Assembly (NCBI RefSeq): GCF_002994635.1
Contig: NZ_PVNL01000042.1
Coordinates: forward strand, 124,001 to 188,000
From: Enhygromyxa salina
GTDB lineage: Bacteria > Myxococcota_A > Polyangia > Nannocystales > Nannocystaceae
Length of the DNA: 64,000 nt
Direction: 5' to 3'
The position numbers were made by a program, and so were the translations under genes. Below, in pieces: positions 44,518-58,270 of the stretch (its first letter is position 1; each line of letters begins with the position of its first letter). The notes below the pieces were generated by a model, which was not told the origin of the DNA, did no database searches, and saw nothing but the letters and a program-made list of their open reading frames with translations.

Positions 44518-45015
44518 GTGACACTCTCGGGCTGCGGCGGTGTTCGAGTGCCCGTGAGGACCCCGAAAACCGAGATCCGCGTACGTTTGGAGGTGCTAAT
44601 CGCCTGTCTGTGCGTGAGCAGCACGGTCGCGTGCACCCAGCCGGCGGCGTCGAACGAGCACGCCGCCCTGGCCAGCGCGACGGTCGCGAGCCGCACGCCG
44701 ACCCACCGAGCGGCCCCGGCCCACCCCGAAAAGACCGCGAGCGGCCCACCGCTCGGGCTCGAGCCCGCCGCGACGGCAACACTCGAGGGTGAGGTCGCCG
44801 AGGTGCTGTCCGCGGGCAGCTACACCTACTTTCAGCTGCGGACCGACGCGCAAGATCGCTGGATCGTGATCATGGGCGCGGGACCCGAGCCGGGCGCGCG
44901 GGTGCGTGTCTCGGTCATGGGCGAGCGCGCCGGCTTTTACTCGCCGCGACTCGACCGACACTTTGCGTCGCTGAGCTTCGCAACAATCGACAACCAAACT
45001 GAAGGACCGACATGA
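44518..45015 (+). CDS. Putative lipoprotein with OB-fold-like domain
   Basis: 165 residues or fewer; the start is uncertain because several GTG/TTG codons precede the signal peptide (LIACLCVSSTVACTQ, lipobox at VACT). After an Ala/Thr/Pro linker the C-terminal 80 residues (TLEGEVAEVLSAGSYTYFQL, later GARVRVSVMGERAGFYS, then RHFASLSFATI) resemble the small OB-fold domain of NrfJ-like proteins. The stop overlaps the next start (ATGA at 45012-45015), so it is coupled to the following lipoprotein. Confidence 0.6.
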   Translation: MTLSGCGGVRVPVRTPKTEIRVRLEVLIACLCVSSTVACTQPAASNEHAALASATVASRTPTHRAAPAHPEKTASGPPLGLEPAATATLEGEVAEVLSAGSYTYFQLRTDAQDRWIVIMGAGPEPGARVRVSVMGERAGFYSPRLDRHFASLSFATIDNQTEGPT

Positions 45016-45692
45016 TGCATGTGAATCAGACTCGATATCAGGTGTGGGCGAGCGTGCTGCTCGCGGGGACCCTCGCCACCGGCACAATTGGCTGTGGCGA
45101 GCCCGCGGGCGACACGGACACGGCCGTTGATAGCCAGACGGAGACCACCACCGCAACCGACACTGCCGACACTGCCGACACTGCCGACACGGCCGACACG
45201 GAGAGCGGCGAGACCACGGACGGCGACGCAGCGACCCGCGCGCTCTACGATTGTGTCGACCCCAACTTTGGCGCCTCGCCGCTGGCCGGGCCTGGCTATG
45301 ACCCCGAGATGGGGCTGCTCGAGCCAGCCGCCGAGTCGTACGTGGCCCACACCACGCAGATCATGGTCCGCGACACCCCAGAGGCCGCCGAGGACTTCGA
45401 CGCCTACCTCGACGAGGTCGTCGCGGAGATCATGCAGAGCGAGGGCCTGATCGCGGTCTCGCTGGGCGGGGAGCCGACCTGTGGGTTCGCGCGTACGCTG
45501 GGTGTCTGGCGCGACGAGCAGGCCATGATGGCGTTTGTGTTCTCGAACGCACACGCCAACGCGATGGCGAACGCGGCGAGCGTCTCGCTCACCGACCGCG
45601 TGACCCATTGGCAGATCACGGCCGAGGACCTGCCCGATCTGTGGGCCCAGGCGTTCGAACAGATCGACGAGATCGAGCCAAACATCCACTGA
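45012..45692 (+). CDS. Lipoprotein with antibiotic-biosynthesis-monooxygenase-like domain
   Basis: 226 residues. The signal peptide and lipobox are LATGTIGCGEP. A Thr/Asp-rich linker follows that contains Ala-Asp-Thr triplets from a 9-bp repeat. A C-terminal ferredoxin-like domain (about 110-215) then resembles ABM/heme-degrading monooxygenases: HTTQIMVRDTPEAAEDFDAY, IAVSLGGEPTC, GVWRDEQAMMAFV. Such a domain is usually cytoplasmic, so an exported, lipid-anchored version is unusual. It is coupled to the NrfJ-like lipoprotein gene. A strong hairpin follows at 45763-45794. Confidence 0.65.
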   Translation: MMHVNQTRYQVWASVLLAGTLATGTIGCGEPAGDTDTAVDSQTETTTATDTADTADTADTADTESGETTDGDAATRALYDCVDPNFGASPLAGPGYDPEMGLLEPAAESYVAHTTQIMVRDTPEAAEDFDAYLDEVVAEIMQSEGLIAVSLGGEPTCGFARTLGVWRDEQAMMAFVFSNAHANAMANAASVSLTDRVTHWQITAEDLPDLWAQAFEQIDEIEPNIH

Positions 45693-45762
45693 CGTCACTG
45701 AGTTGAACCCCAGGGGGGCGCTCGGCACACCGCAACAGAAGCCCGAGCCCTCGCCGAGTCGC

Positions 45763-45794
45763 GCCGAGCACCCACCAAGTCGTGGGTGCTCGGC
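45763..45794 (+). terminator. 12-bp perfect hairpin downstream of the lipoprotein pair
   Basis: gccgagcaccca and tgggtgctcggc flank an 8-nt loop, about 70 bp after the stop at 45692. No T-run follows, which is common for high-GC terminators. It also separates this unit from the divergent-promoter relic. Confidence 0.5.
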
Positions 45795-45804
45795 CGAGCG
45801 TCTG

Positions 45805-46082
45805 CGGGCAGACCGGCGCGGTCCAGGTGGTGCGAACGACGGCGGTCGTGCTGGCCCGGAGCCGGGCGACAGCGCAGGCCGGGGCCGGCGCGAAACCGCA
45901 GAACACGACGATCTCTGCGAGCGAGGGCCAATGCGAGGCGCCGCGCCGTGACCGGGCCGCCCCCCAGCTTGCGCCCGCAAGCGCGGGCCGGGTATGGGTT
46001 GGCGTATGTCGCAGACCGCCGCTTCCATCGGGATCGCTCGCGTTTGTCTGGCGCCCGGCTTGCGGGCGGGCCTCCTCGCAGT
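45805..46082. repeat. Shared divergent-promoter segment, copy 2
   Basis: Matches 23300-23570. On the minus strand the first codons of a DUF4349 gene remain (readable as VVRTTWTAPVC, compare TARTTWTALVC) but the gene does not continue. On the plus strand it leads into the intact M28 peptidase gene. Confidence 0.8.
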
Positions 46083-47586
46083 CCTGATCACCGCGCCAGC
46101 GTGGGCGAGCGGGTGCGCGAGCGAGGGCTCGGCCAACACCGTCTGGGCCCAGCCGGCCGGGGACATGCCGCTGCCGAGCGCGGCCGCGGACGCGCCCAGC
46201 GTGGATCCGCCGACGAGCGGCAGCGTGGCCCCGCGCACGCCCGCGCTCGAGGCCAAGTACGTCGAGGCTGCGGCCAAGCTGACGGCGATGGCCGAGGACG
46301 ACACCCGCGCGTGGGACCGGCTCGCCCATGTCGCCGACACCTTCGGTCATCGCCTGTCCGGCTCGGCGTCGCTCGAGAAGACGATCGACTGGGCGATCGA
46401 GACCATGGCGGCAGACGGGCTCACGGACGCGCGCCGCGAGAAGGTGATGGTCCCGCACTGGGTCAGGGGCAGCGAGTCGGCGGAGATCCTGGGGCCGGTC
46501 AAGCGACCGCTGCCCGTGCTCGGGCTGGGCATGACGGTGGGCACGCCCGGACGGGGGATCACCGCCGAGGTGATCGTGGTCGCGGATCTAGACGAGCTCG
46601 ATCGCCGCGCGAGTGAGCTGGCCGGCAAGATCGTGGTGATCAATCAAGCGATGCCCGGCTACGACTACGAGCACCACGACGCGTCGTATGGGTCCACGGT
46701 CCAGATCCGCGCGCACGGTCCCTCGCGGGCGGGGGCGCACGGCGCCAAGGCGGTGCTGATCCGCTCGGTCACGGCCAGCAGCTTGCGAACGCTGCACACG
46801 GGCGCGCTCAACTACGCCGAGGGGCAGCCCAAGATCCCCGCGGCCGCGATCACGCCGGAGGACGCCGAGTGGTTCACGCGCATGGCCGCGCGCGGAGAGA
46901 CGATCGAGGTTCGCCTGCAGCTCGGCGCCAAGCTGTTGCCCGATGCCGTCAGCGCCAACGCGGTCGCCGAGCTGCGCGGGCGCGAGAAGCCCGAGGAGAT
47001 CGTGGTGATCGGCGGACACATCGACTCGTGGGATGTCGGCGACGGCAGCACCGACGACGGCGCGGGCTGCCTGATGGCCATGGAGGCCGCGCTGATGTTG
47101 AAGGAGCTCAACCTGATCCCGCGCCGGACGATCCGCGTGGTGTTGTTCACCAACGAAGAGAACGGCCTGCGCGGCGGCAAGGCGTACGCGCAGGCCCACG
47201 CGGACGAGCTGCACGTGGCGGGCATCGAGTCCGACAGCGGCGCGGGGGCGCCGTGGGGGTTTGGCGTGGGCCAGAGCCAGGCCGACCTCGACTCGCTGCT
47301 CCGCTTCGCGCCGCTGTTCGAGACGCTCGGGGCCAACAATTTCGTGGTCGGCGGCGGCGGGGCCGACATCTCACCGCTGACGGCGGAGGGCATGCTCGGG
47401 ATCGCGTTGCGACCCGACACCAGCCACTACTTCGACCTGCATCACAGCCCGGCCGACACGATCGACAAGATCCCGCCTTACCATCTCGAGCGCAACGCGG
47501 CCGCGCTGGCGCTCATGGCCTATATCCTGGCCGAGCGGGACCTGCCGCAGCCCACCGCCACGCCCGAGCCCGCCGCCGCGCACTGA
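46006..47586 (+). CDS. M28-family metallopeptidase (carboxypeptidase Q-like), exported
   Basis: 526 residues from ATG 46006. The signal peptide ends with a lipobox-like AWASGCASE. The M28 catalytic core shows the zinc ligands in order: His/Asp in VVIGGHIDSWDVGDGSTDDGAG, Glu-Glu in FTNEENGLRGG, Asp in IESDSGA and His in YFDLHHSPADTID. A PA-type insert domain lies at about 150-290. The overall order is that of carboxypeptidase Q/PGCP, which removes residues from dipeptides or peptide ends. Codons 1-25 are duplicated as a relic at 23480. Thymidine kinase follows after 8 nt in the same direction. Confidence 0.9.
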   Translation: MSQTAASIGIARVCLAPGLRAGLLAVLITAPAWASGCASEGSANTVWAQPAGDMPLPSAAADAPSVDPPTSGSVAPRTPALEAKYVEAAAKLTAMAEDDTRAWDRLAHVADTFGHRLSGSASLEKTIDWAIETMAADGLTDARREKVMVPHWVRGSESAEILGPVKRPLPVLGLGMTVGTPGRGITAEVIVVADLDELDRRASELAGKIVVINQAMPGYDYEHHDASYGSTVQIRAHGPSRAGAHGAKAVLIRSVTASSLRTLHTGALNYAEGQPKIPAAAITPEDAEWFTRMAARGETIEVRLQLGAKLLPDAVSANAVAELRGREKPEEIVVIGGHIDSWDVGDGSTDDGAGCLMAMEAALMLKELNLIPRRTIRVVLFTNEENGLRGGKAYAQAHADELHVAGIESDSGAGAPWGFGVGQSQADLDSLLRFAPLFETLGANNFVVGGGGADISPLTAEGMLGIALRPDTSHYFDLHHSPADTIDKIPPYHLERNAAALALMAYILAERDLPQPTATPEPAAAH

Positions 47587-47594
47587 GTCACGTC

Positions 47595-48176
47595 ATGGCC
47601 AAGCTGTATTTTCGCCACGGAACAATGGACAGCGCCAAGACGATGAACTTGCTGGCGGTGGCCCACAACTACCGGCAGCAGGGCAAGCGCGTGGCGCTGC
47701 TCAAGCCGCGGCTCGACGATCGCTTTGGCGGCCGCGTGATCGCTTCGCGCTCGGGTCTGAAGAAAGAGGTTGATCTGCTGCTCGAGGACGACACCGAGCT
47801 CGATCCGCCGTTCTTCGCCGAGCTCGACTGTGTGCTGGTGGACGAGGCGCAATTTCTGTCGATCAAGGTCATCGAGCAGCTGCGCGACGTGACCCGCACC
47901 TGCAACGTGCCGGTGATCTGCTATGGGCTGCGGACTGACTTTCGCACCCGGTTGTTTCCCGGGGCCCAGCGGCTGTTCGAGCTGGCTGACTCGATCGAGG
48001 AGATCAAGGTCACCTGTCAGTTTTGCAATCGCAAGGCGATCTTCAATATGCGGTTGGTCGACGGCGAGCCGACCGCGGACGGCGAGCAGATCCAGCTGGG
48101 CGCCAACGAGAGCTACGCGCCCGCGTGTCATGTCTGCTATGTGGAGCGGCTGCCTGGCGTGATCGAAGGCTCCTGA
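47595..48176 (+). CDS. tdk: Thymidine kinase (class II)
   Basis: 193 residues with all class II TK landmarks: the P-loop (FRHGTMDSAKT), the lasso-preceding DDRFGGRV, Walker-B-like CVLVDEAQFLS, the substrate loop CYGLRTDFR, and a zinc finger (CQFCNRKA ... CHVC). It phosphorylates thymidine for salvage. The P-loop Gly before Lys is Ala, a variant I believe occurs in some other bacterial TKs. ATG 47595 follows the peptidase stop by 8 nt. Its 3' end overlaps the convergent membrane-protein gene by 40 bp. Confidence 0.95.
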   Translation: MAKLYFRHGTMDSAKTMNLLAVAHNYRQQGKRVALLKPRLDDRFGGRVIASRSGLKKEVDLLLEDDTELDPPFFAELDCVLVDEAQFLSIKVIEQLRDVTRTCNVPVICYGLRTDFRTRLFPGAQRLFELADSIEEIKVTCQFCNRKAIFNMRLVDGEPTADGEQIQLGANESYAPACHVCYVERLPGVIEGS

Positions 48177-50197
48177 GCCTCGGCGAGCCACACGCGGGCA
48201 CACAGTCGGCGGTGACCCACGCGGATCGGCCGGATGCTGAGTAGCGCCAAGCTGACCAACGTCACGAACAACACATAGTGCGCGGGTGCATCGACCGCGC
48301 GCTCGAGCCAGGGCTCGGGCCCAAAGCTGACCCACGCGCTCAACGCCACGACCGTCACCAGCACCACCCAACACGCGGCGAGGCTGCGCGCCCGCCATGG
48401 CCCGCGTGCTTGGGGTAGGTCGTCGAGTGCCTCCATGAACCGCGATGACAGGGGCGAGTCGAGCTGCGGGTCGTCGTGAACCGGGCTGGGCAAGGCGAGC
48501 GCGAAGCAGCGCGTGGCGACGCGGTGGTGAGCCAAGCCGATCACCCAGACCACGAGCGGCGAGAGGGTCACCAACACCAGGCCGCTCGACTCCCAGTCGA
48601 GCCAGTCGAGCGCGAACCGACACTCCCCGACGCCTGGCATGCAGACATGCAGGGGAACACCCGAGGCGCTCAGGCCGACGTCGAAGGCGATCGCTACCCA
48701 AGCCAGCACTGCCCCAAGCACGATCACGCTGCGAGACCTGTGCGTCTGACCAAGCTCGAGGTCTCGCGCCTTGCCGCGGCGCAGCCAGCCCAACCCGATG
48801 CTGTCGACCAGGCCACACTCGCCGAGATCCGCGCGATAGGGATCCGCGGTGGGCCGCCCGATGATCGTGGCTCGGATCTGCATGAGCTCACGATGGACGC
48901 CGCGGCGCAGCTCTGCATCGAACAACCGCGTCGCGTCGACCCAGGTCGCGGGCAGGCTGCGCACCCGGACCCGATCGACGCCGCGGGTCGCGAGCGCCTC
49001 CAGCTCATCGGGGGCGAGCGCCTCGAACCGAGCGATGAAGTCGTAGTAGGACTCCTCGAATTGTGGGTCCGCGCCGCGCTCGAGCTGCGCGCGCTCGAGC
49101 CCGGGGCTGGGCAAGCGCTGACGAACTGGCGCTGGGGCGTCGGCTTCGAGCGGGGCCTGCAGCCAGACGAACCCGAGCCCGGCGCAGAGCAGCAGCAGCA
49201 TGCCGACCAGCGGAAACCCCTCGCGGGCTTCGAACGCGTAGAGCAGCTCCCCGGCTCCGGCCAAGGCGAGGATCACGACCGCGAGACAGCCGGCGAGGAC
49301 ACCGAGGGCGACCCAGCTCCGCGACCGCGCGAGCGCGCGATGGCCCATGGCGAGCGCGGCCGGATCTGGGGTCGCGCGCGGCTGGGATGACCCACGAGCG
49401 GGGCGTTGCAGCGGGACCGGGGCAGGTGCGCCAGCAAGCGGGCGAGGGGTGCGGCGCCGTCGGGTGGAGCGGCGGTCGAGCAGCCCAAGTCGGGCGCACA
49501 GCTCGAGCAGACCGAACGCGACGACGTAGGCCACACCCGGAAGCACCCACGGCCGCGGGTGCTGCCCCGCCACGAAGTCTTCGACGCCGAGCGAGGCCAG
49601 CGGCGCGGCGGCACAGACGGCCAGCAGACACGCCAGGCCAACCCGCCACAGCCCGCGACAGCCCGGGGGGCGGGCGCGTGCGTCGATCACCGCGGCCTCG
49701 ATGCGCAGCACGACCGCGAGCCGCCCAAACCCGACGAACGCGGCCTGATAGTTGCCGGTTGGCCACACGCAGCCGAAGTCCCAGCCCTCGAGCTCGACGC
49801 CGAGATCGATCGCCCGTCGAAACAGCGCCATGTCGAGCTGCGTGAGCGCGGCCATGAGCACGGCCCCTGACAGACCGACGCGCGCGATGACACGCCGACG
49901 ACGGACTCGGTCGACCTCCGCGGTCGCTGTCGTGCGGCGCGGCCAGATCGCGAGCGTTGGCGCGAGCGCGGTGATCACTGCCAACCCGATCAGGAACCAA
50001 TCGGGCGAGGCCCACAACAACTCGCGCAACAGCTCGCCGTTGCCGGGGCTCGAGTGCGTGAACAGCCTCCCGAATCCGAGCTGGTTGAGCACCAGGCCGA
50101 GCGCAAACGCGACCCAAGCCGCGATGGTCAGCCGCCGAGCCGTCGCGCGCAGTCTCGGGTCATGTTGGACGAGGACTGCGGGCGGGGCGGATGGCAC
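48137..50197 (-). CDS. Large multi-pass membrane protein, unknown function
   Basis: 686 residues from GTG 50197, with about 11 hydrophobic segments in three groups: residues 20-240 (for example FLIGLAVITALAPTLAIW), 290-350 (WVALGVLAGCLAVVILALAG) and 490-660. A soluble region of about 110 residues at 375-480 (QFEESYYDFIARFEALAPDE, LFDAELRRGVHRELMQIRAT) lies between the last two groups. I recognise no family. It overlaps the thymidine kinase gene tail-to-tail by 40 bp and lies 94 bp downstream of apaH on the same strand. Confidence 0.7.
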   Translation of the reverse strand: MPSAPPAVLVQHDPRLRATARRLTIAAWVAFALGLVLNQLGFGRLFTHSSPGNGELLRELLWASPDWFLIGLAVITALAPTLAIWPRRTTATAEVDRVRRRRVIARVGLSGAVLMAALTQLDMALFRRAIDLGVELEGWDFGCVWPTGNYQAAFVGFGRLAVVLRIEAAVIDARARPPGCRGLWRVGLACLLAVCAAAPLASLGVEDFVAGQHPRPWVLPGVAYVVAFGLLELCARLGLLDRRSTRRRRTPRPLAGAPAPVPLQRPARGSSQPRATPDPAALAMGHRALARSRSWVALGVLAGCLAVVILALAGAGELLYAFEAREGFPLVGMLLLLCAGLGFVWLQAPLEADAPAPVRQRLPSPGLERAQLERGADPQFEESYYDFIARFEALAPDELEALATRGVDRVRVRSLPATWVDATRLFDAELRRGVHRELMQIRATIIGRPTADPYRADLGECGLVDSIGLGWLRRGKARDLELGQTHRSRSVIVLGAVLAWVAIAFDVGLSASGVPLHVCMPGVGECRFALDWLDWESSGLVLVTLSPLVVWVIGLAHHRVATRCFALALPSPVHDDPQLDSPLSSRFMEALDDLPQARGPWRARSLAACWVVLVTVVALSAWVSFGPEPWLERAVDAPAHYVLFVTLVSLALLSIRPIRVGHRRLCARVWLAEAQEPSITPGSRST

Positions 50198-50291
50198 CGC
50201 CCCACGAACGGGGCTGGTTGGGGTTCGGTCCAGAAAAATGTTCGGCGCGGGGGACCTCGCTGCGAGTCGTCGCGCTCGCGTCTTGCAGGGC

Positions 50292-51002
50292 CTAGACCTG
50301 CACGACGCGGTCCTCTTCGAGACACCACGCCGTCAGCGGCCCCCCGTAGACGCAGCCAGAGTCGAGGCCGATCGTGTTGGGCCCGCGATAGTGACCGCGC
50401 CGGGCCCAGTGGCCGTGCACGATCAACGCGTCGCCAGCGTAGAACGAGTCCCACGGCTGAAACGGCGGCGGACAGCCCTCGGGTGCCCCGTCGAACCGGT
50501 TGCGCTCGCCGCTGGCCGTGCAGCAGCGCACCCGGGTTGCGAACGAGACCTCGTCGGACTGCAGCCAGTCATCGTCGTGCTCGCCCGCGTTGATCCGCGC
50601 GGCTGCAGCGTGCAGATCGTGCCAGCGCGGATCGATGCCCGCGTGGACCAGCCATACGTCGCGCCCGCCTTCGAGGCCGGGTAGGAACGCCAACGCAGGG
50701 AGCGCCCGCAGGGAAGCGAACAGCTGTTCGGCGTCGGGGGCGGCAAACAGCTCGTCGAGGGTGTCGGGCTTGCGGGGCCAGCGTCCGGCCCGAGCACACA
50801 GGGCGTAGATCTCGTGGTTGCCGATCACGCCGCGCCCGCCCAGCTCGCGCCAGCGCCGGAGCACGCCCAGCGAGTCCGGGCCGCGGTTGATCAGATCCCC
50901 GGCCGCCCACAGCTGGTCGCGCGCCGGGTCGAAGGCGATCGCGGCGAGCAGGGCGTCGAGCTCGCGGGCGCAGCCTTGCAGGTCTCCGACGATCCAGCGC
51001 AC
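50292..51002 (-). CDS. apaH: Symmetrical bis(5'-nucleosyl)-tetraphosphatase
   Basis: 236 residues from GTG 51002. The PPP-family phosphoesterase motifs are WIVGDLQG, AGDLINRGPDSL, VIGNHEI and VHAGIDPRW, plus ALIVHGHWARRG near the end. ApaH cleaves diadenosine tetraphosphate symmetrically to two ADP, controlling an alarmone linked to stress, and in some bacteria decaps Np4-RNA. It is somewhat shorter than E. coli ApaH (280 residues) but all metal-binding residues appear present. It is divergent from the giant kinase gene across about 420 bp. Confidence 0.93.
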   Translation of the reverse strand: MRWIVGDLQGCARELDALLAAIAFDPARDQLWAAGDLINRGPDSLGVLRRWRELGGRGVIGNHEIYALCARAGRWPRKPDTLDELFAAPDAEQLFASLRALPALAFLPGLEGGRDVWLVHAGIDPRWHDLHAAAARINAGEHDDDWLQSDEVSFATRVRCCTASGERNRFDGAPEGCPPPFQPWDSFYAGDALIVHGHWARRGHYRGPNTIGLDSGCVYGGPLTAWCLEEDRVVQV

Positions 51003-51422
51003 GTACAGCGTTATACACCAGCAGCCCGTGGTGCAACGCCTGGCTCGCACATCCGGCCGAGCATGCGCCACTCGCGGATCGTCTCCTCGATCGTGCGACG
51101 CTCCACCTGGAGGTGGGCTGGCCCCCGAGTGGGTAGGTTTGGTTTCGCCCGGCGATGCGCGCAATGGTACATCGCTCGAATCGACCCAGGGACAGCGTTG
51201 CACAGCGCAGATGGTGGATTGTACACTGATCACATTCACGGCCCGGCAAGCGCGAAATCGACATCGAGTGCGAATATGGGTTCCTGGTCATGGTGCCGAT
51301 GCTATTGCGAGGTTCGCACGAGCTACCTGGTGTCATTGTGTGAAAAACGCGCTTGGGACATCGAGCGCTTCGAGGCGCTCGTTTGCTGTATTCTCGAAGC
51401 TACCGACTCGCGGAAAAGACGC
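51003..51422. other. Intergenic region between apaH and the kinase gene, 420 bp
   Basis: No convincing gene. It is less GC-rich near its right end (for example tgtgtgaaaaacgcg around 51340) and should contain divergent promoters for apaH and the kinase gene. Confidence 0.45.
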
Positions 51423-56435
<5,013 letters not shown>

Positions 56436-56438
56436 GCG

Positions 56439-58088
56439 CTACAGCAGATCGAGGCGCCCAGCGACCTCGGGCAGCTCGTCGTCGCCGATCGTGTGCGTGA
56501 ACCCGTAGCCGAGCTGACCGAATTGATTGCTGCCCCAACAGATCACATCCTCGCCCTCGAGCACCGCGCAGGTGTGGGCCGCACCCGCGGCGATCCGTCG
56601 GGCCGGGCCGCCGAGCTGGGCGGGGTCCCGATCAGCGGGCACGTTGATCAACCCGACGGACTCTTCGTCGCCGTTGCCGAGCTGGCCCGACCCGGCGTCC
56701 CCCCAGCAGCGCACATCGCCGCCCTCCAAGATCGCGCAGCTGTGCTGATACCCAACGGCCAGCGCGACCGCGGGGCCACCCAGCTCAATCGGCTGCAGCT
56801 TCGACGGCGTCTGGCCAGCCAGGTTGCCCCACGCGGTGCCGCTGCCTCGACCGAGCTGGCCCGACAAGCTGGCGCCCCAGCACAGCACATCGCCGGTCGA
56901 CAGCAGCGCGCAGCTGTGCACCAGCCCGACCCCAACATCCACGATGGTCGTGCCGCGTGGCAGCTCGGGCGGGATCAGCTCGAGTTCACCCGCGACCTCG
57001 GGATCCTCGTTGTCGCCGATGTTGAGGGTGTTGCCGTAGCCGAGCTGCCCGCTGTCGCCGCGGCCCCAGCAGCGCAGGCCGCCGCTCGCCATGATCGCGC
57101 AGCCGTGGGCGCCGTCGACCCCGAGCTTGACCGGCTCGCCACCCAGCGCCACGACGGCGACATCGAGCGGGACCTCGTCATCGCCGATGTTGGCGACCCC
57201 ACCCAGGCCCAGCTGGCCGTAGCTCCCGCTCCCCCAGCACCGCAGCTGCCCGGCCACGCGCACGCAGGTCTGGAGCACGCCCACGTCGATCCCGTTGGCG
57301 GGCGCGATCAAGTCGACGACCGGGAGGCCCTCGAGGGTCTCGTCGTCCCCGATCGCGAGTTGCTCGGCGCTGTTGCCATAGCCGAGCTGACCCGAGGTGT
57401 TGAAGCCCCAGCAGCGCACGTCGCCGTTCTCGAACAGCGCGCAGGTGTGCGCGCCACCAGCCGCGACCTGGACCGCGGCCGGGAGCGGAAGATCGGGCAC
57501 CATCGCGGGCACCTCGTCGTCGCCGATGTCCGTGTTCGCGCCAAACCCGATCTGACCGGCGCCGTTGTGGCCCCAACAACGGATGCGCCCGCCCTCGATC
57601 AGCGCGCAGGTGTGAACCCCGCCCAGCGAGAGCTGGGTGATCTCGGTCAGCGTGCAGTCGTTGTCGCAGCCGTCACCCTCGATCGAATTGAGATCGTCGC
57701 AGGCCTCGCCTGGATCGACCCGGCCATCGCCGCAGGTGTCGAGCTCGCAGATCCCGTCGACGCACAGCTGGCCGTCCTCGCAGGGCGCCTCCAGGTCACA
57801 CGGGCAGCCCAGACCCACGCAGGTCCCTGTCTCCTCTTCGGACATCGGCTCGGCGCACAGCCCCGCCATGCACTCGAGGCCAGGATCGCAGCCGCCACCG
57901 AGCGTGCAGTCGCACCCTTGAGATCCAACCACGCAGACTTCGCCGGTTCCGCTGTCGGATCCACCCTCTTCGGTTGTGGCACCCTCGACCAGCTGAAGCC
58001 CGCACGCTGCGGGACCTGCCGTCAGCAGGGCGATCGAGCCAGCCAGCCCGACCCGGGGGATCACCAGGGTCCACGCGCGCACGGTCAC
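56439..58088 (-). CDS. RCC1-repeat lipoprotein with Cys-rich N-terminal part
   Basis: 549 residues. A signal peptide with lipobox-like GPAACGLQ is followed by Cys-rich modules (GCDCTLGGGCDPGLECM, then a DUF4215-like TCGDGRVDPGEACDDLNSIEGD). A beta-propeller of seven RCC1-type blades completes the protein, each with HTCAL-x-RCWG and GQLG (for example HTCALFENGDVRCWG, SGQLGYG). Paired Cys per blade suggests disulfide-stabilised blades, a form common in exported myxobacterial RCC1 proteins. It is a surface or periplasmic binding protein of unknown ligand. Its stop lies 3 nt from the stop of the convergent kinase gene. Confidence 0.9.
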   Translation of the reverse strand: MTVRAWTLVIPRVGLAGSIALLTAGPAACGLQLVEGATTEEGGSDSGTGEVCVVGSQGCDCTLGGGCDPGLECMAGLCAEPMSEEETGTCVGLGCPCDLEAPCEDGQLCVDGICELDTCGDGRVDPGEACDDLNSIEGDGCDNDCTLTEITQLSLGGVHTCALIEGGRIRCWGHNGAGQIGFGANTDIGDDEVPAMVPDLPLPAAVQVAAGGAHTCALFENGDVRCWGFNTSGQLGYGNSAEQLAIGDDETLEGLPVVDLIAPANGIDVGVLQTCVRVAGQLRCWGSGSYGQLGLGGVANIGDDEVPLDVAVVALGGEPVKLGVDGAHGCAIMASGGLRCWGRGDSGQLGYGNTLNIGDNEDPEVAGELELIPPELPRGTTIVDVGVGLVHSCALLSTGDVLCWGASLSGQLGRGSGTAWGNLAGQTPSKLQPIELGGPAVALAVGYQHSCAILEGGDVRCWGDAGSGQLGNGDEESVGLINVPADRDPAQLGGPARRIAAGAAHTCAVLEGEDVICWGSNQFGQLGYGFTHTIGDDELPEVAGRLDLL

Positions 58089-58129
58089 AAGCTATCACCT
58101 CTCGCCGAGCGGAAGAGAATGCTGGATGG

Positions 58130-58248
58130 TTCCGCAGGTCGTGTGAGGCATGGCCACGGGAAATGGCTTCAACGCCCCCTTCAAGGGGGCACACATGTGC
58201 CCGCGGCTGCAGTCGGCGAAGTGCCACGGTCACTGTGGGGGTCTCAAA
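58130..58248. repeat. Dispersed palindromic repeat, copy B
   Basis: Has the same ordered blocks as 15983-16136, with a perfect central palindrome gcccccttcaagggggc (58174-58190), then acacatgtgcccgcggctg and cagtcggcgaagtgccac. It sits between the RCC1 lipoprotein gene and the start of the permease gene, where it could affect both promoters. Confidence 0.75.
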
Positions 58249-58270
58249 ATACCTGCTAGCGTCCCGGTTC

